Part shown: positions 11,375 to 23,483 of the stretch, one piece after another
Numbering within the stretch: position 1 is the stretch's first letter
Layout of the letters: each line of letters starts with the position of its first letter
Origin: Hydractinia symbiolongicarpus
Lineage: Eukaryota > Cnidaria > Hydrozoa > Anthoathecata > Hydractiniidae
DNA: 64,000 nt
Assembly (NCBI RefSeq): GCF_029227915.1
Contig: NC_079879.1
Span: 19,284,001-19,348,000, forward strand
Direction: 5' to 3'
Position numbers and translations under genes: made by a program
The notes under the pieces: generated by a model
Databases searched by the model: none
Told to the model about the DNA's origin: nothing
The model's input: only the letters and a program-made list of their open reading frames with translations

Positions 11375-14300
11375 GCAACCGACTAGTTTATACATATTAT
11401 ACATAAATGCAATATATTTGTACAATTTATCACCTTTAAAAAGTTATTTCAAAAAACGGTTTCGGCAAAAACATATAAAAAAGGCATAAGTTATTGCAGT
11501 TGTCTTGATATCTAAAATGTCTTATTATTGTTTAAGTTTAATTGGACAATATAAGCTGAACAAACTTTAAAGAAGTGTTTCTTTCATGATTTTGTCTGTC
11601 ATAATGGTTTTGCGTAGCTTTATTCTAGACCCCACAAATAAGTGTATTTTTGCTGAGATTGCGTGAAGTAGTGATGCAAAAAATATGTACAAAAGGCTAA
11701 TCCCCGTGAATTTTCAAGGGCTATAGACTAGTCAATAATAAGATACTGTACTAACTAATATTTATAACAGTCTTTATTTTATAGTCCAAGTGCCAGGGGG
11801 TAGACTATGTCAGTCAAGCGGACAAATTGAAACATACATGACGTTATTGGGCATGGTCTGAAGTTTCAGAAAAAAATTATTTAGTCAAATTTTCTTGCTT
11901 GTGTGTAATTTGCAGACCAGATTATTAAAGCGTCGATTTTTCTTTTAAAACACTAAAAAAATCAAATATACTAGCTCGATTTTGTTCAAACTTTGCATAA
12001 TTGTGCCTTTTATATTGCTTCATCTAATCAGATAAAAAAAGAAATTCAAAAATTAATAAAAAGCTGACGTAAGCAAAAAATCACAAAATTTTTTTTTTTA
12101 TTGTTTGTTTTATAGTTTTTGTTTCTTATAAAAAACGAAGAACGTTCTTATATATATTTTTTTCAATTTAGACCAAAACTTTAAAGTATAATCTACATTC
12201 TGGCTAAGTTTGATGATCTATCTCATATTTTTTCATAACTTATTATCAATTTTATCCAAATACCTTTTTAAATTAAAACTTCCACACACGAAGGCCTTTT
12301 CTCAATTCGTCGCACTAAGAAAACTTTTTCGGGATCGTCAGTCGACATCACACTTGAGCAGACCATTAATGCTGATGCCGCAAACCAAATGAAAAGAATT
12401 ACATCCGTAACCAATTTGATTGATGCTTGTTAACGTTGGACAGAATGACTCTTTTTACTCAGATATTGAACAATCTTGAGATAAGAAAAAAGACGTTTTA
12501 AGAATAAACGCAAGTTTAAAAACGTAATTTCTATTATTCTTTTTTAATATTGCAACAGGAAAATTAGCATAAGAGAAAACCACCAAATTCTTGTTATCAA
12601 TTCATTCAGTCGGACACAAGATGAGAGAAACCTTTAGTGTAGAATGCAGAAAAGAGACAAAACTTTGCGAAGAACTAACCAGCCACCGCAAACTTTCCAT
12701 ACTTGAAGCTGAGTGTAGCGAAAAGAATTTTTTAGGTAAAGACGGCAAAGTCGTTGCTGCATGTATAGCGGAATTTCTTACGAAATCTTCTGAAGTTGTG
12801 ACTTTGTTATGTTAATGAAAATATGCTGAAATGTCCTTACTCTGCCTTGATGAATCATTCGAACTCAAGCGTTATGATGTCTACAACCCTTTCTTTGAAT
12901 AATATCACAATTGTAATATCGACGCAATGGTTATGTATCTGCAAGTGAACTTTCCAAAACGCCGGCTAAAAGTAACCCGGCGTTAAACGTAGATTTAAGC
13001 GTTTAGTATTAGCCATAAACTGTGCCAGACATCCAGTTGGAGCGCGTAAGGACAGGGATGGAGTATGTCGTAAATCTAATAAAGCGCACATGGCATTATA
13101 TATAGTGTTTTGCGTATAATGTATTACAAAAAAAATTCCCACAACCTAAATAAAAGCACAGTACGACCATCTCGCTTTTCGCTATGTTGCCATGAAAGTG
13201 CAAAACCCGGGATGAGCGATTAATGAAGGAAAAGCATGTCGCACACCAGTGTGTGGAGTGCTTACATCAGTGCGCCTTACAGACTTAATATCCTATCCAA
13301 AAAAAATTATCGCAGCTTCGATTTAAATAAAAATACAGGACACAAATCTTCTTTACCTGTCTAGATAATACAATCACTCAGCAATTTTATTTTTGGAATA
13401 ATTTTTCGTGAAATTTGAAAAATTTATTGTGACTTTAAAACAAACAAATTCTAAAGGCTCTGGTTAGAAGAAAATATCGAGACTGTTGCTTCATCAGTAA
13501 ACTTAAAGTTTATGTTATTTTAAAAGGTGTAGCTATAGTATAAGAAAGATTATTTGAAAATTTTGTTGAAGCCAAAGTGCCCGCGAAAATTTAAATTCGG
13601 CATATTTGACATGACATTGAATGTTGAAATTCGGTGACTTTTCCTAAATTTATTGTTGATTTCAGCAATCAACAAAATGGTTAAACAAAATTAAATTTCC
13701 TGGTAATTTCCGCCATTTTTAAAAAGGGTCTGTTTTTTAGAATTCTTTTTTCAACAAGTCAATATAAAACAGTTTTATTGCATTGATTCTAAAAAAGTTT
13801 TATATAATGCCAATTAATGTTTTTGTGTTACCAAGGACATATACCACAACGTGTATATAATGCAGACCGGAATATATGTATTATCAAAACTAAAAAATTA
13901 GTATATATATATGTATATGATGTCATTTTTGATCCCTATGACGTCATCAAATTATTTTTTACCTGGAATAAGTTTGTACTAAGACATTCTACAACTGTAT
14001 CAAGTTTTAGTATTTAACATAAGTGTTTCCGGACTTATGGCCCCCCTCCCCCCCAACCCACAGGGTTACAAGGGCCAAACAAGCTCAGGTATAATAGGGT
14101 TAAGATTTGTAAATGATATGAGGTCGCGAAAATGTTGGATTGATTTATCATAAAAAAAAACAGACCTCGTAACCGATCACAACAAAGTCGGATTGCTCGA
14201 AGTCTGTTGAAAGATTGAGCACATTTAGCTTTTTATTCTTTTGTGTATAACCCAGAAGAAAATTCAAAAACAATTGATATTATTAACATTGTTTTGTCAA

Positions 14301-14818
14301 TATTCTTACGCGTAAATCGTTAAATAATAACGAAAAAAACAATGGTACTCATCAATATTTTTCGTTATTTCACACCAATGTTTTTTAACAGTAAAGAAAC
14401 AAATTTTAAGACACTTCCTCGAATACGTGTTAGTTTGTGATGGTTGTCATAGAAACTAAATGCAAACACAATATTTAAGTATGGTAGACGTAACAATGTA
14501 TTATCTGCTACTTTGACCGCTAGCTTTGGGAATTCAGAATTATCTTTATCAATGTGAAAAATGAGCAAGAAATATTTAAATAATTTAAGAGCTGTAAGGA
14601 AGACGTTTCGATAAAATATCATATTTTGTGTTGATAATTAATTTATATTTTAATCGAGTTATTATATTTTTTTTTTGTATCAATTTATTATTAAATAAAC
14701 TAACCATCACTCGCGGCAGACCTATATCTTATTTGAAACTACAATGAAAAGTTTAGCAAAGTTAATGATGTAAATTGAAAAAAAAGGTAAACGAAAAAAG
14801 GTTGGAGAAGCAGAGAAA
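11375..14818. other. Intergenic DNA, no gene supported
   Basis: The first bases continue the repeat split by the hAT element. A 74-codon open frame at 12591-12815 has no recognisable domain and no splice context I could defend. The rest is AT-rich and contains short blocks that recur elsewhere, including a C-rich tract near 14040-14055. Confidence 0.45.
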
Positions 14819-16632
14819 ATGAAGAAAGAATTTCAATGTAACAAAATACTTTTAAGTAATGAAAACGTGAACGATTTTTTCATGCCAGCAGTAAGTTTAT
14901 TTTTTATTTACTGGTTGGTAATAAATTTTTTGAGTGTTTTGCTTTTCCCGGGTCTTTTTTCGCGTATTCAAAGTAGTATTTACATGATTTTTGTTGAGCA
15001 CAGTAGAATCTCCATATAATAAACCTCCGACTGATTTATGTGGACAAATGGAGTTACTAACTATAGTTCAAAAAAGTTTCAAGTTTATTTTATCAGTAGG
15101 CTTGATTTAATAGCTAAGTAAGTGCGTATATCAAATAACTTATGCATATCAAACACGAATAGAGAACTTTTCTCTTCTATTTGGAAGTCCAGTGTGAAAT
15201 TTAAGATGGTTTCAAATGTTGTGTTTGCCCTCAGTGATCATAAACGTTTTTCAGCATCTAAAGGTAACAGTTCTTTTTTAGTCCCTTCAAGAATACTAAA
15301 TTACCCTCAACGCCATGTAACTGATGAAGAAAATCAAAGCATATTTCCCAAAAGAGGACAAAAAGTGATTTTTAATTATGGTTTTCAAGTAACAAATAAA
15401 TGTGAGATATCTTAACAATAATAAAGAATGCTACATCCTTCAATCAGTGTTCCTTTTTCTTTTTCATTGTTATCGTGAATAAATGCAACCAAGATCCGCT
15501 TTTTAAGCGAAATTAACAAATTGATATTATCTTTTTCCCATTTAAATAAAATAAACAAAAATAATTTAACAAAAATGGCAATGAGTTTCACTGTTCATAT
15601 TTTTTTGATTTTTTTGTTTTATTTTTTCCGTATTTTTTGTCCAATTTATTTTTTAAAGTTTCTGCAGTAGGCATGTCACAGTTTTTCATCTATCAGATAT
15701 TTATATGCATTCTGATTGGACAAAGATACTTTCTTTTTCTGATTTCGAAAATTAGTTGAATAATTTCTACTCTCGAACATGAAAATGCGCATGCTTAGAA
15801 CAAAATTTACATCAAAAATGGATTTTTTTAATCAAAAATGAGGTTTTTTTATCTTTCTCATTTTTTGAACATCAATAGCAATCAAACAAAACCAAACGCA
15901 TGCCAGCTAAAACTCTTCTCTTTACCACGTTGTTATCTTGTTTAGTGGAAAGGAGTTCACCAAACAGTTTTACTGACAATACGAGGTTTCTTTGCAACAT
16001 ATCTGATTACCTTAATGATTATCAGCATCATTGAAGCAAATTCCGTCGTATGGTTGACATTTGCAACATCTTGGAACTACGCAATTAATACCGCATATTT
16101 TCTAAGTGCTTTCTCTATATCCTTATATGGACATATGAATTCATCAAAAACGAATGACGTTGAAAGAGCAGGGGAAAAGGAGCGGAGTGATTTCAAATTA
16201 CCAGTAAAATTCCAACTATTCTGGATTCTTTTTAACATCTCAATCACACTGTGTTTGGTTGTGGTGATTATCTACTGGCCGTTGTTGCATGATCCTGATA
16301 TACCACGAAACGGTTTACAAACATATCTAACCATAGATCGTCATGGGATTAACTTTCTTTTCTTGGTAATAGACTTCTTCCTACATAAAACTCCATTGAG
16401 ATTTTTACATTTCGTGTACCCGTCATTACTAGCTGTGGTTTACTTGGTATTTAACGTACTTTACTGGGTGTCCACAGACAACATTGTTTACCCTATTTTT
16501 GATTGGAATAAAAATCCTGGAATGGCTTCTGGATACGCTGTTGGAATTTTGCTGATTGTCATGTTGGCGCATTTTGTTTGGTATTGGTTAAACAAAGGAA
16601 AAGAAACGCTTGTTTCAAGCGTTCAAAAATAA
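14819..16632 (+). CDS. Rolling stone-like multi-pass membrane protein (two exons)
   Basis: Coding exons are 14819-14890 and 15946-16632, joining in phase 0 to 252 residues. The donor is GCA|GTAAGT and the acceptor is TTGTTTAG|TGG. The first exon gives a short N-terminus starting MKKEFQCNK and ending FFMPA, and the second continues with WKGVHQ, which fits the family pattern of a charged N-terminus followed by F..P.W. The body has about six or seven hydrophobic segments and typical rolling stone blocks: FATSWNYAI, YWPLLHDPDIP, RHGIN, LHFVYPSLLAVVYLVFN and YPIFDW. Family length is around 250-300 residues. Drosophila rolling stone acts in myoblast fusion, but the biochemical role of the family is unclear. 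An internal ATG at 16015 would give only a truncated protein. A poly(A) signal follows. Confidence 0.85.
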
Positions 16633-16769
16633 AGTGAACGGTCATGTGTGAATGACACTGAAATTTTCCAAGGCGTTGTAGGTATAATATGTATACCTTT
16701 TTGTGCCTTTGAAATATTCAAGCACAAAATCATATCGAAACTGATGATCTAATGATGATTTTAATGTAT

Positions 16770-16775
16770 AATAAA
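16770..16775 (+). terminator. Poly(A) signal of the rolling stone-like gene
   Basis: AATAAA lies 138 bases after the stop codon at 16630-16632. It is placed by motif and position only. Confidence 0.5.
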
Positions 16776-19700
16776 AACTTGAGTGGTGGCATTATACCTG
16801 AAACAAGCTTCAGTACATCTACAGAACGACGTATGTGCTATAACTGATCGAATACAGAAAAAGTGGAATAAAATTCTTTCATATAAGTTTAATCTAGTTA
16901 AATGGGGAAACGGTGTCGCAATATAATGTTTTAGGAGTATTACTAATATATCTAAAAAAATACTAATCAGGCTGCAAATCTTCGTAAGCACTGGATAGGA
17001 TTAACAAGTTAAATATATGAAGTTGTCAAAAGTGTATAAACTAAGGAGGTAATTTATGGCTTGTACTGCACATTATGTAAAAATGTAAATACGGACAGAC
17101 GATCTTAGAGTTTAAATGCCGACTTATATATTATATTTTGTTCTTGCGCGATTGGCGCGATAATTTCAGAAGTAGAACATGTACATTTTCACAGGCCAAC
17201 CAATAGTCTTCTTTAATGAAGTTAATTCATTTCAATATATACCACACCAAGATTATTTAAGGTATACCAAAAATGCAAGAAAGTTAGTTTTTTGTGTTCC
17301 ACCCGGTTCTGTAATATGTTTTTTCTGCAATAATCGCCCAAACTGGCGCCACACACGTCAAGTGCTGATTAACTTTTTTTGCTTTGACGGAGTAACAGTA
17401 GGTTTCAAATTTTTGAATAAGAGATAAGCGCTTTACTGGATTTGTGACACATTATATACCTGTTCTATGTTCTCTATGCGCGAATGTGTGATACACTTAA
17501 TCCTCTGATAGACTCCTTCAACCCGAACTCAGATCTTCCAGCTAGTTTTGTATATAACCTGGCTACCAACCATAACAATCCCACATCATTGTGAGAACCT
17601 CATAACGAACATAAAACAAATGCGCTTCTGGAGCCATGGCATGGTAATAAGTGGCTTAAAATCTTAAAATAAATATGATCAAGATGTGGCCATTCCTCAT
17701 TATAAGCACATCAGAAAGATATTTTTGTTCTGTAACCCTCGTTGTGGGTACCTTAAAATTCTGTAAATCCAATCGAAAATTGTTTAGATCGTCCTCGTAC
17801 TTTGCTTGTAGCTAGCTAGCTACTTATGGCGTTTCTTTGCATTGTCTTCAGTATAAAGTCATAATTTCTTTGCCAAAACTGCCCCGAAATCCTGGTTAAA
17901 TTCGAAAAAAAAGTGTGGTTTTATCTTATGGTTTGCAGATTTTTTGATGCTCTTGTTAGTATATGTTAGCCTGAGAGTTCGACTTCCCGTATGTAAAGGA
18001 AAAAATTGTCTTCAAAACCCGTATGCCGTCTGTCTGTTTATCGGCGCACAAATAGCACCGTAGCAGCTACGGCTTCTTCTTGCCGCAAAGTCATTTAAAA
18101 AGGACGGGTTTGATTTATTTTATATTGTATTATATTTTATTATTTTATTGTATTGCAATTAATTCTTAAAAAGTAATTATGGTCAAAAGTGAAAAAAAAT
18201 TATTTGCATTTAAAAACAAACTTGAAAATCATAAAATCTGACTACCCATTTTTAAATATACGCCTTGTAATCCGTTCGTTTGATGAGTCCACCCTGAAGT
18301 TCTAGCGATGGCAGCATGCCTGGTAGACAATCTAATGTAGCTATGGCCATTTTGAAGAAAGTTTGTAAGATCTTTTTTGACCTTTCAATTTCTAAAAAAT
18401 TTAATATTTGTTTTTGTGTGTCTTTTTGCATGTTAAGATCAATATACTGTCACGTTATCCAGCCATATATAAATCTTAAAGAAACCAGTTTTAAGATTTT
18501 ATAACGCGATTTTTTAAGTTTTTTTTATTCTAGCTAATATTATTTCTTTTTGCGTTAGGGTTGTGACTATCTAGGTAGGTTTTTAGCTATTTTTGGCTAA
18601 AAAGTGAAAGTGGCAAATGCAGTTTGGTTGCAACAAAATTCTTAATACTCAATGCAGTAAGGTCTTTACAAGTTCTACTGTAATATTAATTTTGGCAAAA
18701 GTCTAAAGTTTATTGATTCAATGAGACAACAACATTTAACGAAAACTTGAGAACAGCAGGTTTCGTGCAATTTTCACGGGCTAACAATAAATGCAAATTT
18801 CTTCATAAATAATATTCTTTTAAATATGGCTAAGTTGAACTTTATTACAGGTATCCTGTAGATTAAATAATTTACTGACGTGCGAACCCGTGGATATTCT
18901 CACGGCATAACAACAAGTTCTATATTAACAATCAGAAGATTTGTTGTCAAACGCCGGGTTTAGCGCCCTACGTAAATTGTAATACGTCCTTCAAGCTACG
19001 CGATTGTTCAAATCTTTTAAAGTGTAGTGTCACAATTTGGGTAAAACCAATGAGAAGTCGAAATGTTATACATCGGCATTCTTCAATTTTGATTTTTACA
19101 TAATATAGCCTGTCTGCCGTACCGTGTACAAACCTTTATCACATATAAAATAATAAAGGGGCTTCGAACAGCTGAAGTAAAATTTCCGTCATCGATGTTA
19201 CTCTCCATCTACATTCTGAATACCATTGTCTAATAACCAGACCACCGGAAGTTTGAGGTACAAGATATTATACGCACTTTATTGCAACAATATAGATCAC
19301 TGTTTATTAATAATTACTTTCTTGACGATCTGCTACTTTTTAGTGGTATTGTCTGAAAGGGCAGTTTCGAAAGATCAAATTATTTCCTACTATATTCTAT
19401 ATGTGAATTAAGTACTATAGTTAAATTTTTGCAGAGTGAAGGCTCAAAATGTGCACATCTCCACCCAAGGTGAATTGTAGGTCCAATCGAAGATAAAGTA
19501 ACTGGTAGCAAGCCACGTGAAAAGATTCACTAAGGCAGACAAACAATAGAAGGATTCTGGGTTTAATTGATAACGTAAGTAATGACCTGTTCATAATATC
19601 ACAAGTTTATCAACCGTTAGATCTCTGCTCATAGAGCTTGGAACGCTGATCATAATAAAGTGTAGAATTACATGCTTTCGACGAGGGGTTGTAAAATGCA

Positions 19701-22700
19701 AAAGCATTTAAAAATGCAAAAGAAGTAAAAACATTTATTTTGATATATATAGTTGAACACAGTCAGGGTTAACTGTGTCAGATAGCAAAACCCGGTATAA
19801 AAACGCGTTATATACGTGCTTTACCCGAAATAATTCCAGACGTTCCGTAAGTTGCCCGAGTCCGTTTTGTAATTATTTTTCTAATTAGCCGTATTTATAC
19901 CGAAAAGAATAATCAACCTGAGTCAAAATGTTTGTCGGAGGTGATTAGTTCGGCACATGAACAACTTATAGTAATATTGTCTAATAGACCTATAGACCTA
20001 CCTGTTTATAACGTAAAATATCAGGCTAATACACTTACAAACCTGAATCAAATCTAAATGTTGTAAATGGAGAAACAAACTAATAGACCTTTTCCGATTT
20101 TCCTAATTATGTCAAACTCAATTAAAGAGTTCGATACTAAAAATTATTCTTATCCCTAAGTTTCTTAGCAAAAGGTAGAACAAATTACCTAAATTCGTAA
20201 TTATTTCTGTTCGTTTAAGTGCCTCAATTGCGAACTGAAAGTTACGGTCAAACCCTTTATATACCTGAGCTTTCCAAGAATAGCCTTGTTTTCAAATTAA
20301 TTATTTTCTTCAAATTTAAATAAAATCCAACCAGAACATTATATTGCTCTTAAAACTTCATTTTTGTCATGATAATTTAATATTCTATCTGAATGTCCTT
20401 ATTTGAAGAGGACAGAACCATAAAAAAATTTTGGATGATGTCATAATTATTATAATTTATGAAATTCGGAAAAGGTGTATGCATCTATCAAAGTCCCCAC
20501 ATCAGAACAATGCATTTGCCGTACAATATTATAAGCTATTGTAGGAGTGAAAATATAAATATGTGATTTTCTGGAAGAGATACAACGTAGCTAGCTAGCT
20601 ACATTGTGATCTAACCAACTAGAACATAACAAACTTGAAAATGACTTTAGTTTGATCTAAATTTCCTCGCTTAACAAAAATAATCATATAACATTACAAA
20701 TTTTTAAGTTTTTAACGTTATTGGAGTTTACATTAAGGGGTAATTCAATAATTACGAAACGCCCAAATTCGCCATTTTTTACCACCCAAACACCTTGTAA
20801 CGCATCGTAACAAAACTAGGACCACCTACCTATCCCCCTTGTTACGTAATATCTCCAATTTTAAGACCTCATCTATTTATTTCCTATAGTACCGAAAATA
20901 TCATGTAACAAATAATCAGGCAAACTAGTGCTCTAATATGAGAAAAAGATATAACAGAAGTAAGTCCAGAGGCAAGAAACAAATTCAAGATGCAGATCAT
21001 ACACTAAAAAAACTGTGAATATCTATAAATAAAAATTTTCTGTTTCATGACAAAGAGATGTCCCCCCCTCACCCCACTAAATTTTCGTAACACTTCGTAA
21101 CAAAAATGATCATATACCCATATCCCCTAACTCCATAGATATATATATATGTATATTCATTCCATGGTCGTGAATATATTATACAAATACATTGTACCAA
21201 CTACCACCTGGTTAAAAGCTAGTCCTGACAGTCAGGTGACTTATCACTTTGTCAAGAGATGGGGCGGGTCTGCGTAGTAAGATTAGCTATCGCCTGGATT
21301 TTCAAATCTAGGGTATGCAGAATATTTCTTTGAAACGTTTACAAACATATCTGACTATTTTCCTGTCAATTTTAAATTTCTGTTTTGTGTGCCTTCCAAC
21401 TTTTGGGCAGAAATTCTTCTTGGTGAAGAAAGCACGAAGAGGCGTCGCCATTTTGTTTTTACGTAGCTCAGTTTTGTATAAAGTCACATTCACATAGTCC
21501 TCACATAGTCCTATGGGGATATTACTGCAAAAGGTTTTTCAGGGATATTATTGGGATTGATGTGGTTTTTCAATTTGTTTTTCCCAGTTTATATTTGCAT
21601 GAAGCATGAAGCAGATGTACTTGTATTCATAGGCTTTCATAAGGCTGTTGCATTCACTTGTAGCAAAAAACCGTTACTTAAACGCCAACTAATTTCCGCT
21701 GCCTACATGGACTTTGTCTACGATTTATACATTTTGTGGTATAAGTCTTAATTGACCAAATACCGTTGGTATCGCAATAAGTATCATTGACTAGTTCTAA
21801 GATGTAAAACATTTCTTCTTGATCGATTTTATGATAAACAGACTGACCAAGTACCTGAACTATGTCGCCATAATTCTTTCCGTTTAATTGTTTATTCTCC
21901 AGTTCTTTCTGGCGTCAGTTCTTTTTAACTTTTTGGTTTATTGTTGTTTCATCTAGTAGTTTTGTTTTTTATTGCGTGAAATACATGATGTTTTGAGTTG
22001 TATTTTTGAATTGCGTTCATATAGAGACTCAAATTAATTTGTTGTATGTTTTTGTTTGATATCTCTTACATCGGTTTAATGAGAAATTCAATATAGAACA
22101 TCTTCGAAATTTTAAAGCTCGAAATACGTGATGTGTTACCACATTTTTGTTTTAAGAGTTTTATCACATGTTTAAAATTTGTATTTTTTTGTTGTATTTT
22201 ATAACTAATAACTTGAAATATATGTATATTATAATCAATTTATACTTGCGGGAAAAGCTGGGGTATATTTTTAAAGTTTCATTTCCATTTATGATCGCCT
22301 GGAACTTCTCACACTCATTTTTATGCACCTATGTGCTCCTGTCTAAAATCCCGCCCAGTCTGCAAAATACACATTTTGATCATGTGACATTTTCTAAAGC
22401 GTTTTAAATATTTTTCCATTGTCAGAGTAGAAACTAATGCATTTTCACAATTCCCATGATGCTTATTTGAATTTAGAAGTTCGTCTGGAAAATACACGTT
22501 TTGGTCATGTGAATTTTTTGAATACATTTATTTTTGGTGCCCAAACTGCTGCCTTTTTTCTTTATCACTGCCAAAAACAGTTTTTAGGATTTAGGCCTTT
22601 CTTCTCAGTTCCAAGTTTCATAACTTTGGATTGGCTCGGGCTTAAGACTTAGTTTTGATACTCTGTCAAATGGTATTAAATTAGAAGGAATTAGAAGGAT

Positions 22701-23406
22701 CATATCGAAATCAAAAAATGAACAAGAGTGGCCACTAACAGACATGGATGATGAACATGCATAACAGCGCAATAAAAATATTTCTCCATCCCCTTAGAAA
22801 ACATCGCAAGAGGTTAGACAATGGGGCAATTGGAAGTAAAAATTTGTACCTATAATATATATTTAAAGTCGATAGAAATATAAGATGTGAAAATAAAAAT
22901 ACAAGATCGGGAGACTTAATTTATAATTTACAAAACAAAAAAAACTACCTAAAATATATGAGTATGTAAAGTGGATGCATGGATGATAGTAAGACAAATG
23001 GAAACAAACAAAAGAGCCATTGACACAAGAAATTAAACTTCTGACTTCCCATCTGATCAGGGTGGACATTTTGCACAAAAATTCAACAAAAATAATCAAA
23101 AAAATAATCAAAGGGATCTTAGAAATCAAAAGATTTTATTTTAATTATTTTTTTTTAAATTATACGCACGCTGTTTCTTTAATAAGAATATTATTTGAGG
23201 TTAATAAAAAAGAACAGAGAAATTGGAATAATGACAAGCCTGGTTTAGAATTTTGATATTTAAAAAAAATCTGGCTACAAAAATTAGATTTAACACTGGA
23301 TCCATGATAATAAAAATATATTTATCGGCAGAAATATCTATTGTATTCTTGTTTGGATAAATCAAGCGGTGTATCATATCCTCTACACACAACAAGTATC
23401 AAAAAT
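16776..23406. other. Long gene-poor interval
   Basis: About 6.6 kb in which I see no supportable gene. It contains fragments of the CCGTATGCCGTCTGTCTGT-type dispersed repeat (about 18000-18110), the ACCCGTGGATATT motif (about 18885), palindromic TAGCTAGCTA clusters (near 17810 and 20590), and a short direct repeat (AATACAC(A/G)TTTTG, then TCATGTGA) at about 22366 and 22492. Open frames here are all below 90 codons, with no recognised domain. Confidence 0.45.
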
Positions 23407-23412
23407 TTTATT
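23407..23412 (-). terminator. Candidate poly(A) signal of the drebrin-like gene
   Basis: AATAAA on the minus strand, 71 bases past the stop codon at 23484. Assigned by motif and spacing. Confidence 0.5.
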
Positions 23413-23483
23413 CCAAAAATGCAAAATTTCACGAATACGGATGTTCTATACACGTTTAAAGAAATCAAAAATGGACAGTATTA

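Noticed and set aside
12591-12815. 74-codon open frame MLSIHSVGHKM...
   Set aside because: No domain, no convincing splice sites, no repeats to date it. Length is within chance for AT-rich DNA.
15122-15415. 97-codon open frame inside the rolling stone-like intron
   Set aside because: It lies between two exons that join cleanly and shows no membrane segments or domain of its own.
17810-17822. TAGCTAGCTA palindromes (also near 20590, 38460, 62643, 62695) as binding sites
   Set aside because: They are simple 4-base repeats scattered without relation to genes. A count against expectation would be needed.
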